Origin: Solea solea
Taxonomy: Eukaryota; Chordata; Actinopteri; Pleuronectiformes; Soleidae
Length of the DNA: 64,000 bases
Direction: 5' to 3'
Assembly: GCF_958295425.1 (NCBI RefSeq)
Contig: NC_081143.1
Span: 12,590,094-12,654,093, forward strand
The notes beneath the pieces were generated by a model. That model saw only the letters and a list, made by a program, of their open reading frames with translations. It did no database searches and was not told the origin of the DNA. How positions within the stretch are numbered: the stretch's first letter is position 1; each line of letters opens with the position of its first letter. The position numbers and the translations under genes are program-made. Positions 12,421 to 28,000 of the stretch are shown here, in pieces.

Positions 12421-12482
12421 TGCCATGTGGCCTCTTTTTTATACTCACTGGTACAAAACATGCAAGAAGTTATAAAAATGTA

Positions 12483-12488
12483 TTTATT
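12483..12488 (-). other. Candidate polyadenylation signal of col9a1
   Basis: AATAAA on the minus strand, about 590 bases past the col9a1 stop codon. It would give a 3' UTR of about 600 bases. Two further AATAAA hexamers lie beyond it (about 12,324 and 12,186), so alternative ends are possible. Confidence 0.5.
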
Positions 12489-13078
12489 TCCCCCTTTGTA
12501 CAGCTTGAAGATATCATGTGGAAGCTTGGTATAATAAATAAGAAGTCATATAAAACTGCCAGAGAGATTTTCTCACACATCTCCACTCGCCAATCACAAG
12601 AAAAAAACAACAGTCGTACTGACAGAGAGATGATCATCACATATCCAACACTTAGGGGAAAAAAGGACAACGGAGATGCTCACACACGTACCTTATCCAT
12701 CAGTGTAATTTGCATATTGACACATTTACCGAAACATACAGAAAGTCTTGCCTCTGTTAATGGGACAGAAATAGGCCTGGTGGTGTTTGTACATTTACAG
12801 TCAATTTTTAGTTTCTCAAAAAAAACGTGGACTACTCCTTTTTAATAATACAGTACAGAAATGGAAACACTGAGGTAAAATGAAATTTAACATGAAAGCT
12901 GATGTTCACTTCACGCCTTCATGTTAAAGAGTGAAAACAAATAAAAAAAGAATCAAGTTTCAAATGGGATGACCAAATATTAAAACGATACAAACCAAGA
13001 ATCAAAACCTAAAGGGATAAAATCTTCCCCTGGAGTCTGCTTTCTCCTCAGTCTCTGAATTTCCTCTGCAGTGACTCA

Positions 13079-16000
13079 TCACATCTCATTGGGGCCCTTC
13101 ATGCCAGAGTCTTTCAGTGGTGGTGGCGGCACCATCGACAGGACACACTGTGAAGACTCACAGTAACCGCTCTGACCGGCAGGACCAGGAAGTCCGGGAG
13201 CGCCGGGAATGCCGGCAGCGCCGCGTGGTCCTGGCTGCCCTTCACGGCCATCTTTGCCGTAAGCATGTCGTCCAGGTTCACCTGGAAGAAGAGTCAACAA
13301 GACGTTGAGTTTAAAACCCTGGTCCTACACATCTGTAAGATGTTCTGGGCTTCTGGTGTGTTCCAATTGTAATGGGATTTTCCTAGGTCATGGGCGTTCC
13401 TGAACTCAGATTTCCAACTCGGAAACTCTTTAATTTATCAGACTCTGCTTCCGTTGTGTTTCTTCATAAGTTATTTTTTTCCCTAATTAAAATATTTTTG
13501 TGTGTCTTTAATTCTCACGTGTCTCCATGTGTTCATGCAACATTTATTAAGCACACTTTAAAATGAGCTCTATAATAACCAACCTCCTAAAACACCTTTT
13601 AAAATATGTTGTATGATATTATTACTAGTATTATATATAATTATCATATTATATATGTGTATAAATATATATATATATATACATGTATGTGGTATATATA
13701 TACCACATACATGCAAACGGTGATGATTTAACTGAATCTAATTTTCGTACAGTACGCTCATGCATTCACTTCTCTGACGTCATACCTGGCAGACCGGGGG
13801 CACCAGGTGCTCCTTTGTGCCCTCTTGCTGTGGTTCCTCTGTCTCCTCTGTCACCCAGGTCACCTAAAAAGCAGACACGTTAGAGGAATTGCATAGTTGG
13901 TTATTCATTTTAGTCAGTTCCTTTATTAAAATGAAGATGATTGGTACTTGGAGGAGCCTGGGAGGAGGAGTTTGGAGATGGAGAGTCAAGTCACCTGCTA
14001 TATAACCTTTAGGGCCACTTCACACAGATGCATGTATTTTTGAAAACGTTGCTTTTTCTGTGTATTTCGGTCTTTCAAACTCTTACAAACTGTGGCTTAT
14101 AACTCTGAAAACACACATTCTGTAAAACTCCTGCCAGGGTGAAGATTTTGACAATCTCTTCACAGTGAAAATCATACTGTCGCCTGGTGTCTCCTCTGTT
14201 TGAGGTGAGGTTGTGTAATGGCATTGGCCAGGTATCAAACTTGTGCTGGTGCTAAATGGACTTTTAGCATGCTGACACAAACGCACAGCTACTCTATAAA
14301 AATGTTTTGCAACTGTTGTGTGTCATCCGTTTTCTGATTGGCCAACCAGGCTTCACAGTTACCTACCTGCAAAAATTAAAAATAAGCAATTCAGAAGCTT
14401 TTGTCAACAAACTAGTGGCACTCTCTGGGCCCTACTTTTCTTATCCTGATGCAATGTATCATGCCAATGTAAATATGATCTGGCGGGATTGATGTGTCTG
14501 CAGAACCAGCAAGAAAGCGGGATTCTAAAGTGCCTTAAAGTTTTTGACCAAAGCCTCATTAAAGCGAACAGGAAGACCTTTGTGGTCACAGATCCTCAGT
14601 TTGTAATGTAGAGCTTACCTTTGGCTCCTTTGCGACCCATCACCCCAGCAGGTCCCTTCAGACCAGGTAGGCCTCGTGATCCGGTGTGTCCAGGGAAACC
14701 GTTCTCCCCAGCAGGGCCTGCAGGTCCAGGTGGGCCGGGGGGACCTGGCAGCCCAGCAATACCTGACTCAGGCCTCCTCAGGCTGGCTGCTAGCTGGGCC
14801 AGCTGCTCTGTGACACAGGAGGACATGGTTTAGATTTGTGTTTTTAACAAAGAAATTGTCTCTGTAAATTGCTCATCTACAAATCTTCATTCATCTCTAT
14901 GAATGATTCATTTGTATTAGGAATGGGCACTTCTGGCTAAAATACTGTTTGGATATTTGACAGGAATATTTAAATATTCAAAGACTCTAAAGAGCTACTG
15001 AATGTCATGTGAGGTTAATAGCGTGTTGAGCTTTGAGGAGCATTTTTTAAGAATCTTCTTGAACTTCATCACATCTGCAAACACATTACAGTCGACTAAC
15101 TGCTGCTGCCACCTTGTGGTAATACGTGCACCACAAATTAGGTAGTATTTTTTGAAATAGAGATGACGCAAACCTTGATTAAAAACCTTTTTCAGTTTTG
15201 TATCTTTTTAGTATAGTTATGAATATTCACATTAACTGATTGAGTTTTTCTTATCCAATAATAATTGAATATTCATGATCCCATCCCTGCTACATATCTG
15301 CTGTCTCTACTCACTTCTGTCTCTATGTATTGTTTGTCTAGATGAACCTGATGACTCTGTCTATACAAATTGTTTTTTTCTAAGAATGATTGATCTCTAC
15401 CTCAATTCATGTTAATTTCTAAGAATCAGTTATCTGTGCAATTCTTTAGTCCCCATAAATTGTTTGGTTCGTCTCTTTGACTCATTCATCATGAAGAATT
15501 GCTTCTCTACAAATGATTCTCCCCTCTTATCTGCTTGGGTTAAGTCTTGAAGCCGAAGTTTGCTTTTATATCACTATAAAATATATGCAGATTGAGGCCA
15601 CACTTTGTCACCGAAGTCCAAACAGGGTGACAACACCTGGTTGGACTTTCGTCAACTGATTGAAAAGCGTCACGATTAAGCAGTTGATTTGACTTTGTCT
15701 TGTTAGCAGGGTTCCCATGGGTCCTGAAAGCCCTTGAAAGCTTTTGTGAATTCCAAGATCTCTGTCTCACCAAAGAAAATGACAAAGACTGACTTGACCA
15801 AGAACCCAAGAACAATCTCTTGTCCAGATGCAGAGTGTGCATCAGAGAGTGACGCCACGGACGAAGCGGCTCTTAAAGGTTGCCCTCTCATCTTAAGATG
15901 AGCAAGTTAGTTACCAGTGGTAAAAACTGCAAACTGCAAGAATGAGGATGACCAACACTTACCTTGCATTACCCTCATGCAGACTTCTTTGATGTGTGTA

Positions 16001-19000
16001 TCCGTTGGTGATTTTCCCTGTGCAAAGATTGTGCAAGGATGAGTCATTCGTCATTCCCGGCAACATCAAACACAGTGCAATATCTTCTGTTCTTTTAGTG
16101 GGATTATCCTTTAATTGAGGTGATCCAACAGTAAGTAGCCACATAGCAGTTTAGATATAGAGTATCTTACCGCTGGCCCCTGTGTTCCGGGGAAGCCTGG
16201 TACCCCCATGTCGCCCTGCATGCCCCGTGGTCCTGGTTGTCCTGGCTTGCCTTCTTTCCCCTGCTGTCCTCGTCCACCCTCAGGTCCTTTATTTCCTGTT
16301 TCTCCTGGTGGGCCTATCTGGAAACAACAACATGTAAAACTCATGATGATCCAAGCCAACTCAGTTCAACTCAACACAGACAGTACTTATTTTACTTGAT
16401 GGCCAGTTTGAATATTTTTTAGATTTGCAATATTTTGCAATATTTTCTTTATCTATTGTTCTAGTTATTGGCTTATTGTTGTGTTACCCTTGACATTTTA
16501 ATAGTTTGTGTGGTGTTTGCTGGATCTGTGTATGAACTGCAAATGAATCGCCCATTTGGGATCAATAAAGTCATCTGAATCGAAACCACCCAGTTACATA
16601 GATTCACACAGTATGCCAGCAGAGCAGGTAACTACTAACCATCGGCTATATTGAATGATATTAAAAAAAAAAAAGCCTCACTCCTCTCAAAAACGTCTCA
16701 ACCAGAGGAGAAAAAAAAATGATTGTCTGCAGTGGAGATACGTTTAAATATAGATGACTATAAGTGGAGAGGAAGCTGACAACAGACATGTCAGCTGACA
16801 TTCTCTCTCTTCCACACTCTGTGAGTGGATATTTAACATTTTTACAACCCTTTACTATCATTGTGTCGTCTCCTCTCATGGTGTGACAATGCTCTGCTGC
16901 CGCTCTAAAGCAGACCCACTTTGACTCTCAATCAACCAAATAGGTTCAATGATTATAAAATAAAATGTCAGTTCAGTTATAAATGAGGATGTGTTTGAGC
17001 ATGAACATGGTGAAACATTACATATTTCTAAAAATTTTGCCACCACGCCAGCATTTAACAGGTCTCTCCCTGTCCCCCATGTTGTTGTCTGTTTTGGCTA
17101 CCCTGTGGCCCCGCCCCTTACAAGAGCAGATATACAGTGAGACCTAATGAGAACTGGTCAGTAAGCTGACGTGGTATGATACAGTTAAGATTTGCTGTTT
17201 ATGTGAACATACCGATCCTTTCTCGCCTGGTTCTCCTTGTTCACCCTGGAGGAGGAAACATAAAGAGCAGAAATAATCAAAAACTGCATCCAAGGTTTGT
17301 TTTAAATTTGATATAAATAACAATTACAGATGTTCTTTTTTAAACTTTCCAGAACTACATTTACTGTCAGTCTGTCTGGTGTTGTACTGATCAGCTGATT
17401 TTTGTTTTAGCACATGATCATTGTGCTGGGTTTTGAAGTAAAGCTGAGTCAACAGCTCCTCACTCACCAGGTCTCCTCGCTCTCCTGATGTCCCCTCAGC
17501 ACCTGAAGATCCCTGAAGAGAACACCAGTGACAGATTTTTGGCTCTTAATGTCCTTCAACTCAACACTCTGTAACAAATTTGACATAATTGTTGTCCATG
17601 TAATATTAAATGTTTTACCTGTCCTCCCATGGGCCCATCGAGACCAACTGCACCCTGAGAAAACATAACAATTATGTTTTAATAACATAAAATGAGTACA
17701 TTTGTGGTGTCTGCTCTCATAATAATTTTAATCATTAAAGGTTATTGTTTTTAACAAGCATTATGGAAATCATCTGATCTGAAACACAACTAGATTTTTG
17801 CACCTCCTCTAGGGGAAATATGACCTGTGATGGAACATTTTGACCAATCACAGGTCAGGTCAGAGGTTTATGACTTATTGGCTGTCCTACCACAGTGGGG
17901 ATAGGGATGGGGGTAAGCTTTGGACTTTGATGGGGGAGACAAGAGGGCAGTTGGGTGGAGAATTTAGAAGTGCAATGTAGAAGGATGAGAACAACATTGG
18001 AGGCAGCATTACAGCCTGCTGGAAATTAGTATTATTAGAAGAAGAAAATGCTTCTCCACGCTGGCCAGACCTATTCAGTCTGGCTGGTACCAGACTAAAT
18101 CGCTTTAATCAAAAATGATGAACAGTTAACAACTGTTTTCGTGCCATCACTCCATTAGGGTCAGAGTGCAGAAGGACCCTATTGAAATGTATTTATTTAT
18201 CAATAGATTTATTTGATTTGTGTTGTTAACTTTGGGCATTTTCTTACCCTGTCTCCTTTTTGACCACGATAACCAGCAGGACCAGGAAGACCCGGGAGGC
18301 CTGGGTTCCCCTTGCTTCCCTGTATTAACACACACACACACACATAGAAAAACAAACCATTAAATACACAAACATACACACTTCTCCTTTACCTTAACCT
18401 GACCACATGTACAGAAAAAAAAATTCCAGCTTCACATGGTTTGAACAGTGAGGACAGGCCACACCTTCACCCCCCCAGACATCTGTGGGCATGTGTGGGT
18501 GATGGTGGCATACAGTGAGCTGACCAGTGTCAGGCATTCCTGGGGAACAGAGCGCGCTTTCACAGAGTCTCAGCTCCTTTTCCTGCCCTGAATCCCCCCG
18601 AGCTGTAGAAAAAAACCCCGGGCCTTCAGATTTTTGTAACAAGAGGCCATTCATGCTTGAGCGGCTCGCTGGTGGATTAGAGATTTAACTGCAGGGACAC
18701 AAGGTCCTCGAGGCCCGTCTCTCTTTAATGAAGGTACAGCACAAGGATCCAGTGTTGAATAATCTGATCCTTATGTTGAATAATATGTTCAGGACAGAAA
18801 ATGGTGTTTATGAACACTGATTGCCCACTTTGTATTTCAGAGAATGGATAGTGTCAGCTGCCACACTGACCCAACACTGTCATTCACATCTGGAAAATCA
18901 GGTTTTCATTTTGGATATTTGTCTTCATCTGAATGTTTTTGTGCAACTTCTTGTCTCATCTACCTGATTTCCTGTCATTATTCATATAATACAGTTTTTC

Positions 19001-22000
19001 CTCTTATATGGAATTGATTATACCTTTTATACCGTAAGAGAAACCAATGTTTTTATTGAATTAAGACAACTATTTGGCCATTTTATGTCAGTACATCTGG
19101 ATAATAATGATAACGACAACATATCTGAATCTCATAAAAAAAGTCTCAAACTTTTTTTTAAATGAAGCCTGGTCTGCATCGCCTGCACTGGCTCTATATA
19201 ACGTCTGGTTACGGGTCACTGCCACAAAAAGAACTACAACATAATATAAGGCAGGTTTAACACAAACACACATCACTATAGTTAATGTTTGGAGTACCAC
19301 AGGGCTCTAGACTGGGGCCACTCACTTTTTGAGATTTTGTCATTAAACTGACACAATGTAGGATTTCAACCTTTAAATAATGTCTCCAAGATTATTTTGA
19401 TGCTACATGAATTTACAACAGAGTGAATGTCACCTTTGTCGAAGCCTGAGCAGGTTTGCAGCGTCTGCTCTGGCTCTATGTTACGTCTGGTTACTGCTAC
19501 AAAAAGAACTACAACATAATATAACCCACAGTTTAACATAAACACACATCACTATAATGAATGTTTGGAGCACCACATGGCTCTAGACTGGGCCCTCTCA
19601 CGTTCTGAGATGTGGTTGTAAATATTCTTCATTGTGGGCGACAGTAGCTCAGTCGTAGAGCGAGTCACCTTTCAGGGTTTGATTCCTGGCTTTGACAGTC
19701 TACATGTGGAATTGTCCTTGCCAGCACATGTCTGACAGCAGTATCAAAGATGTGTGATATAAATGTGCTGCACATAGCTGACGGATAAATGAGCACTGTA
19801 TGAATGTGTGCGTGAGTGGGTCAATGTTTTTTTAGCACTCCTTGCAGAGCTCACAACAAACCCAAACACCCACTGTCACTTTCACGTGTGGCTCAGTTCC
19901 TGCTGTGATTCTGTGTTTGGTAATGTTATAAACTCGCTCTTATGTCATACCCGGGCTCCTGGTGATCCTGGAGGCCCGTCAAACCCTCGTCCTCCTTGTT
20001 CACCCTAAAGAAAGAGAGAGAGAGTCTAATTAGACTCAAATTCAGATTTATTATTATTATTCTTGTTCAACCATGTTGAATCAGTTCAGGGAACGGCAGG
20101 TTACCCAGGTCCAGCAGCATATAGAGTAAAGTCATTTTAAAACCATCTGCTAACATTACTTAAGATACACTCCATAAATAAACAGTAATAAATAAGTCAC
20201 CAAAAACACATGATTAAACTGAGCAGCATGTTAAAATCAAGTCCAACAGTTAATAAGTGTCACAGTCGTGTTGTTATTGCATTAAACTAGGTGCTGCCTT
20301 CTGAAAACTTTCCAATCAGTAATTGATTTGAGTCACTGTAGTGACATTATTCTGGAAACATGTGTAATTATGTTCTTTGTACTTTTTTTTGTTTTTTTGT
20401 GAATGTCTGAGCAGGTCTGCATCACCTGTACTGGCTCTATGGAACTTCTGGTTTCGGGTACCAGCATATTTCAGGGTTTTGAGAATACATCGTTCAGTGA
20501 AGGCGTTCTTCAATCATCATACAGAAGAACGTGTGACTCACTCTCAATTAGGCGAGTGGAAGGATTCCTGTTCTGAACTGAGCGATGAAGGACCACTGAC
20601 TTCTTAATAAACTGACTTTAACGTAAGGCTCAACACTTTAATTATGCTTGATTTGAATATACTGTATTCGAATTTAGCCAGTAATTTGCCTCTAATTGTG
20701 TTCATGCTGCATGGTAAGTTATTGCGGTAAATATATTGTGAATCAACATCCTCTAAAATACCTTCAATCTTTTTAGTACATGGAAAATTGTGTGATTTGC
20801 TCCAAATGAAAAGCTTCACCCTGTTTCGTCCTGTCGATGTCTCGTTAAACTAGCCGAGACAATGACCATCAGGTTGGTGGACACACAGATGCAAGTGATG
20901 AGTATGAGGGATATGAAAGGTATGAAAGAAGGATGGGACTATAACACATGTGCTTCCTGTGCAGCTTTAAGAGAAAAAGGTAGAATAAGGTGATTCAGAG
21001 ACTCACTGTTCCTCCTCTGGGTCCGACTGGTCCCACCTCTCCCTGCTCACCACGCTCGCCCTAGAAAAAAGAAACAACGTTAAAACCATAAATTGTTTTT
21101 GTGCGTCTAATTAAACTTTTGCAGTAGGACAACATAGAGGCAAACGATCCACTGTGGCGACCCCTAAAGGGAAAAGCCATAATACACAAAATACAAAATA
21201 CAGTTTTACTATTATTAATCATTTTTTTATTGTGGTCCAATTAAAAGCAAAATAAAACAAGAATAAACTTTAATAGGGTTAATCAATAAAATCAATAGCC
21301 AAAAAAAAATGAAATTGTATAGACTGAAGTTGAGCTTATAGCTGCTCATACATGCTAAACATAAACATGATTCCACATTGTTTTATGTGTATTTAAGTAT
21401 TGGTCCTTTTTTGTAGTAGTATTTCCCCATACTTCCAGGCAGTATATAATGTATGGAACAATAGAAAACATAAAGTGCTACAGGTAATGGACTAATATGT
21501 ACTTACTTCTTTCCCTGGAGACCCCATCTGTCCCACAACTCCTAGGTTTCCCTTGACACCCTGAAGACAAAGAGGGGGGAAAAATTAAGAAAACTATGCA
21601 GTAAATCACAAATAATGCTTTTTTAAGATCTTTTTTGTTGTTTAGTTTTCTTTTTATGTATTCCAAATCATCTCCTCTCAGTTAAAAGTGTGAAATATTA
21701 TCAAAACATTGCATTTGAGTTGTAATTTTGTAATTTGTATATAGTAATCTTATAGAAACCTACAAGATTACTATATAAAAATGACAAAAAGTGTCACTGC
21801 TTTCAGTATAATTCTGTTTTTTATTTCATCATTGAACAGATGACGGACATACCTTCACTCCACTGTGTCCTTTATGACCGTAAGCACCTGGTAAACCCTA
21901 GATGAAGACAATCATGTCAAACATTTACAATCTGAGCTAAAAATCTGAAGCAGTTGATGATGAATGGGAGGTCAAAGGTCACCTACAGGAAGCCCTTGTT

Positions 22001-25000
22001 GCCCTGCGTCACCTGGAGCCCCATTTTTCCCTGGAAGACCCTACAAAACAACACAGAAAAACAACATGTGATTAAAAGAAACAATATTTTATTATATTAT
22101 AGTATTGTTTATAAAAATACAACAGCAAGTTGACAACAGATACCTTGGATGCTGGCAGCCCAGGTATTCCCTCACGACCATCTGGACCTGGTAAACCCTG
22201 TTGAGATTAAGAAGACATGACCATAAATACTTCAACAACTATGTATGAATACATAGGACTGAAAATAGATCTAGTTTTTATGTATTGATTGATTAGGTGT
22301 TTGATTATGATTTTTGATGAGATGCTCACAGGCCCTCCTTTTGATCCTGGCACTCCTCTTATTCCTTTTGAACCTCGATCGCCCTAAAATACAAAACAAA
22401 CAGACAGGATTAAGAACACGTGGAATTATTTACCTTTTAAATGTTGGAGGGAAATGAAGATGTGGCGAACATACTTTAAAGAGTTTAAGATGAATTATGT
22501 TTATTTGAACAAAAAACTTGATACAATTGATACAATTACCACCATGCATTTATGTGTCTTTGCCAAGCAGTTTAATGAGAAAAAAAGGCTTAAAACTAGC
22601 GCATAAACTTGCACAGTTTGTTTTGCCCTGCTCGTGACATGCAGCTGTTCGTTGCCATGGCTACTACTAGTTTTACCGATTTACAGACATACACAGTGTC
22701 AGTGAACTTGTATATATCACACAAATGTGACATTTAATTATAAACAATATCGTTCAAACTATTTTCCAAAGTTTTCAAACTTTTTGTCCAAACCTGGCCC
22801 AGTCAGGCTTAGATTTATAGTTTCCATGTTCGAGTGGTCACCGTGCATGAACTTTGACCTCCGAAATTTTATCAACTTGTGAATATCTGTGCCAAATGAG
22901 AAGAATTCTCCTCTACATGTTCTTGAGATGACAGATTTTAACATAATCGCAAAAGGAGTGAAATCATTTCTGTATATTATTGTGAGTCAATATAGAATCA
23001 ACATTACATCAACACTTAAACTTGCACAAAATAACAATTATGTGAACAAATGCGTGGTTTTTAGAGGGACAGCTGTGGGTGTTATGATCTCAGGATCTCA
23101 GTTCTAACCTACAAACTTATTCTCCACTTCATTTTACTGTGAATGTGACTGTGACATGAACCAAATCAGACTTTTCAGATCTCACCTGCACTCCCCCCGG
23201 CCCCATCTCGCCTATGACTCCTCTTCGGCCTCGGTCGCCCTAAAACATTGAATAAATTTCACTTTGTTTTCAATAAAATGGAGACACGAGACGTCAGCGG
23301 TGATAATAAGACGAAGACTCACCGGGGCTCCCTGGATTCCTCGAGGGCCCAGTTCACCAGGACTCCCACGAGGTCCCTTTTTGAGGCAAACAGAAGTTTG
23401 TTTAAGTTAATTAAAATGTAACTTGCCAATGGAATAATTTCGATTTCTTCATGCAGAAACCACAAGTAAACAATATCTGTGACTATTCTAGCGCTCACAA
23501 ACTTCATAGTGAAGTATGAACAACACACATTTTCAGAACTTACCAGGAAGTACAAGTGGTCGACTGGCCATTATTTAGATAGCGTTAGCTGATTATTATT
23601 GATGTAACTGACCAATTATTACTCATTACACATTTTTGTTCACGGAAACGCAATGAAGTCACTACTCACTAGTAGTGACTTCAGTAAGTATGAGAGGAGC
23701 GACAGAAGTTCATGTAAAACATTCAATATTTTATTGGATAGAGGAAAATAAAATACAATCAGCCAATCATGTTGGCCAAAAGAATATATAGATCATAGAT
23801 TGAATATTTTTAAGTTAAAATACTGTATTTTAAAACAAGTGATCAAGGTGAATTATTTTAATTTGTGTTGTGTGATTCACTGACTCAAATGTATTTCATT
23901 GACTTTGTATGTGATAGTATTGCATACAAATAAGTGTAGTGTTCAGTGTGAATGTACCTCGAGCCCGTCAAAATATAGATACATACAATAATATGATGCA
24001 AAGGGTGGAATTATCATGACCCCTGGGTTTCTCCAGGTGATTAATGTTGGACAATTATTCTTAATGTTTTTGTTTTCCTTGTTTCCTGTTTTATTTTTTA
24101 TGTTTACCTCGTGTGTACCTTGTTCAGTTTTACCTCCTGTCCTGTCTGTTTCACCTGTGCGTGGACCATTATCAGATATGTTGTAGTTTGTGCTTTTATA
24201 TCTTCGTGTCAAACATAGTAGACACGTGTGTGTGACCTTGTGACCTCTTACCCTTTCACCTTTGGAGCCCAATATTCCTGGGAGGCCTCTTGCTCCACCT
24301 GGGCCCTAAAATTACTCAGCAGACAGAGACAAGAGGAACAGAAATGTGCCATGTTAATACGTTTGACTGTGCGAAAGACAGCATTTCAGTTTGAGTTTAA
24401 AGAATATGGTCAAATATTTTACTGGTAGTCCTTGAGCGCCAACATCTCCCGGTGCTCCTTGATCCCCCTCGTATCCCTGAAAATGATGGTAACTCATTTA
24501 TGACGCTGATATCAACCAGTCAGTTTTTTTAATCTATAAAAAACCAAGGTCTTCATTATTACCTTGTGTCCTTGTCTCCCAGGTTCACCAGATTCACCTT
24601 TAACCCCTTTGTGGCCCTATTGGCAGGAACAATATGTTACATTTAGTCTATAGAACATGCACACAACTAAAAAAGTACAAGTGAAAATGATTTCATAGAT
24701 TTACATCAAAAGTAAAAGTAAAAGTGAACTTACTTTCATGCCGGCTAGACCAGAATGCCCATTCAGACCAGCAGGGCAGGCATTGGGACACTGAAAAACA
24801 CAACAACCTATTTGAGGTCATGGAAAAGCCCTGCCACTAGGGGGCTCCACAGACAGTAAACTTGTGTAAGAAATTATTGTGAAATTATTTCTATTGTGTA
24901 AGAAAAAGCAGAAAAATAAATCTTTATCATGGTGTGTTGGACATGTGGACATTTTCTCAGGGTCAGGAAAGAAGAGGACAGAAGATAGAAAATGGACATT

Positions 25001-28000
25001 ATGCAACATGTTGACCACATGTCTCTACACAGTTTGGTATGGTTTTCCATTACTATAGCTCCTCCTCAAGGTGGGCAGAGTCATCACAGCATGGCTGCAT
25101 GAATGTGCCGTGATTTTGTTTGACACGCGACACAAACACACAATCTAGTGACTTGTAAAGCAGTTGTTTTCAGTGTAACTGAATCATTAGAGTCAGTTTA
25201 TTAAACATATGTGTTCAGTACTTGACTGCATGACCAGAGTACTCCATCTGACACAGTCACTGGACTGAAATACAGTGGCAGGGTTTGTGATGCCACTCAC
25301 CGGTTCAACTCCTCTGTTAAATATTGAGATTTTATACATTTACTTGCTAAATGTTAAAGATCTTTTTAACTGATGATAATAATACAACAGTTACATGAGA
25401 CAGCAGGTCAAAGGTTAAAGGTCAGAGCATCCTGTCACTAAAACAAACAAACAAAAAAATTGATTGAGATTTGAAGTTCTTAAAGAAATGACCTAAAACG
25501 ACTTTATTTCAAATTACTATAATTTATATAATTTATATAAATATATATAACAAACTTACCAGGTCCTCGCCTTGATAAACACCTGGAGAACCCTGGAGAG
25601 AAAAAGAATTATGTATATGAATATGTATATATATATATTTTTTTTTAAGCTTAATTAAACGTCTTTAAATATTTAAAAGAAAACAAAAAGCTGTTTTAAG
25701 TTAAATGAATACATCATGTGGCATCTTTCATAGCATGAACTGAAACGAAACTTTAGATGAAATTTCACAATCACACAGAAAATCAAAGACTCTGATGGTT
25801 AAGTGTTCCCTTATATATATGTTTATATTTTTTAGCATTGTTTATAAGACGAAACATAATATGAGGATTAAAAACAAGACATAGAAAAGTGAATAAAATG
25901 TGACTTGTCTGCACGAATCAGATGTAAAACTTAATTTATCTTGTTTTTGTACAATAACAATATACTATGTAATTAAAAATAGATATTAAATCATAATGTT
26001 GATATAGATATTATATAGAATATGTATAAAACTCTGAAGAAAATACAAACAATATAAAGGTGACAGCCAGTGACAGCCAGATAACACTTGTGTTTGAACC
26101 TCCATGTTTGGTGTTTATCATGTGTAATATTTACCCGAGGCCCTGCAGAACCAGGAAGACCAACCGGACCTCTCTTGCCTTTTGCTCCCTGGAAAAGTCA
26201 AACAATTTTTTGCTGGGAAATAGATCCACAAACAAACAAAGCATTATTAAATACAAGTGAATATAAAAGAGTAGTAAACTCACAGGCAGTCCAACTTTGC
26301 CAAGTTCCCCTGGAAGCCCATCAGTACCAGGAATACCCTAAAGAAAAGCAACATGTGAAGACGTTAACTGTCTGTTCAATTCAAGCCCCTTTCGTGTATC
26401 TCTGCCATAAGTACATTTTATTTGACTTCTGCATGAGTGAAGCCATAAAGGCTGCAGTTTGGCTGAGCATAGAGGATGTGGTCTGACATCATCATCAGTG
26501 GACTACAGAGGATATCTTGAAAAAAAACCTTGTGTGAACAATAAATGTTGCATACTGTGAAGATGTATTTATTAACTGGGTTAAAATTAACATAGTCATC
26601 AATAGGACAAAAGCATTATTATGAGGCCACTGTGACCTTGATCTTTGACCTTTGGTCACCCTAATCCAAACAGTTGGGCCAATTTTGAAAAGATTCTCTC
26701 ACGTTAATATGGTAACAGTGACATTTGACAACCAAACTCTAACTCGGTCATTCTTGAGTCCATGAATGTTCATGCCAGGTGTAATGAAATGTCCTGCTGA
26801 GATGTTTCAAAGACATTGCATTCACGTCAAATATGAGTATGATGGTGTCTGAGTTTGTACCACATTTGAAAATATTCCCTGAGAGAGTTTATATGATATC
26901 AAGGTCACAAAGAAAGGTCACAGCAACATTGACCTTTGTCCACCAAAATTTTTAAAATCCAAGTGAATGTTTGTAACACATCTGAAAATATTACATGAGG
27001 CATTTTTGAGATATTGTGTTCATAGTGAGATGGTAGACTTCAAGGATCCTCCTGAAGCCAAATACGAAGAGAACATATATAGAATTGCCACCAGGGGGCT
27101 CAACTGGTTGCAAAAAGATCTCTTTCACTTCTGACTTGTTTCATAACATCAGTAAAGATTTCTCTGAGGAGCTCATGGTCTCAGTCGTTACTTTTAGGTG
27201 AAAGATTTGTGCCTCATGTAGCAAATCATTTACAGCCATATTTGTAACTCCTAATATCAGTTGAATGTGAATAATTTCCATGAGATGCTTGGTTAATGAA
27301 ATACAACTTCATTTTATGTGTGTTATTTAACCCTCGGCTGCATGACCTACCAATACCTACACTCTTCCATGACAGGGGTTAAAAATGTCCCCAACAGAAT
27401 CAATTTTGGTTAAAGAACAAAAGAGTGATTTATACTCCCTACCTAGTTTTTGGGAACCCTGGACTTTTATTTTATTTTTCCCCTGATGCAAACAAAAAAC
27501 TTTTTATTTGTGAGGTTCAATATTCAAACAGGACATTAATGTGTTTACTTTCCCACATTACTTTGCGCTATAGATGTACTTATAGGTGAGAAATCAGAGC
27601 AGAGGACACATGGATTATTAATATAATAATAATAAAGGTACTCACATCGAGCCCGTCAGGTCCTACACCCTGTCAGGGAGAAGGAGACAGATCAGTGAAG
27701 AAGATGCACTCACAGAAGTTAACTCTAGTTGTAGAAAGAGATTATTATCTACACTTACTGGTACTCCAGAGGGCCCTCGCAGCCCAGGTTCACCCTGAAA
27801 AGCAACAAGAAATTAGATTTAGCATCAACTTTCAGAACATTTTTCTCCACTGTTCCTCTATATTCACTCTCAGGAAAAAAAGAAAGTGAGTGATGAGTTC
27901 TGTGACATGAACAGATGATAACGTTACCTTTGGTCCCTTTAAGCCCACTGGACCTGGATCTCCAGGAGGTCCCACAGGTCCCTACAAAGATACAAAAGAC

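Noticed and set aside
12236..12845. Two small plus-strand ORFs near the col9a1 3' end
   Set aside because: They lie in the col9a1 3' UTR and flanking repeats, with no recognisable domain, splice structure or codon bias.
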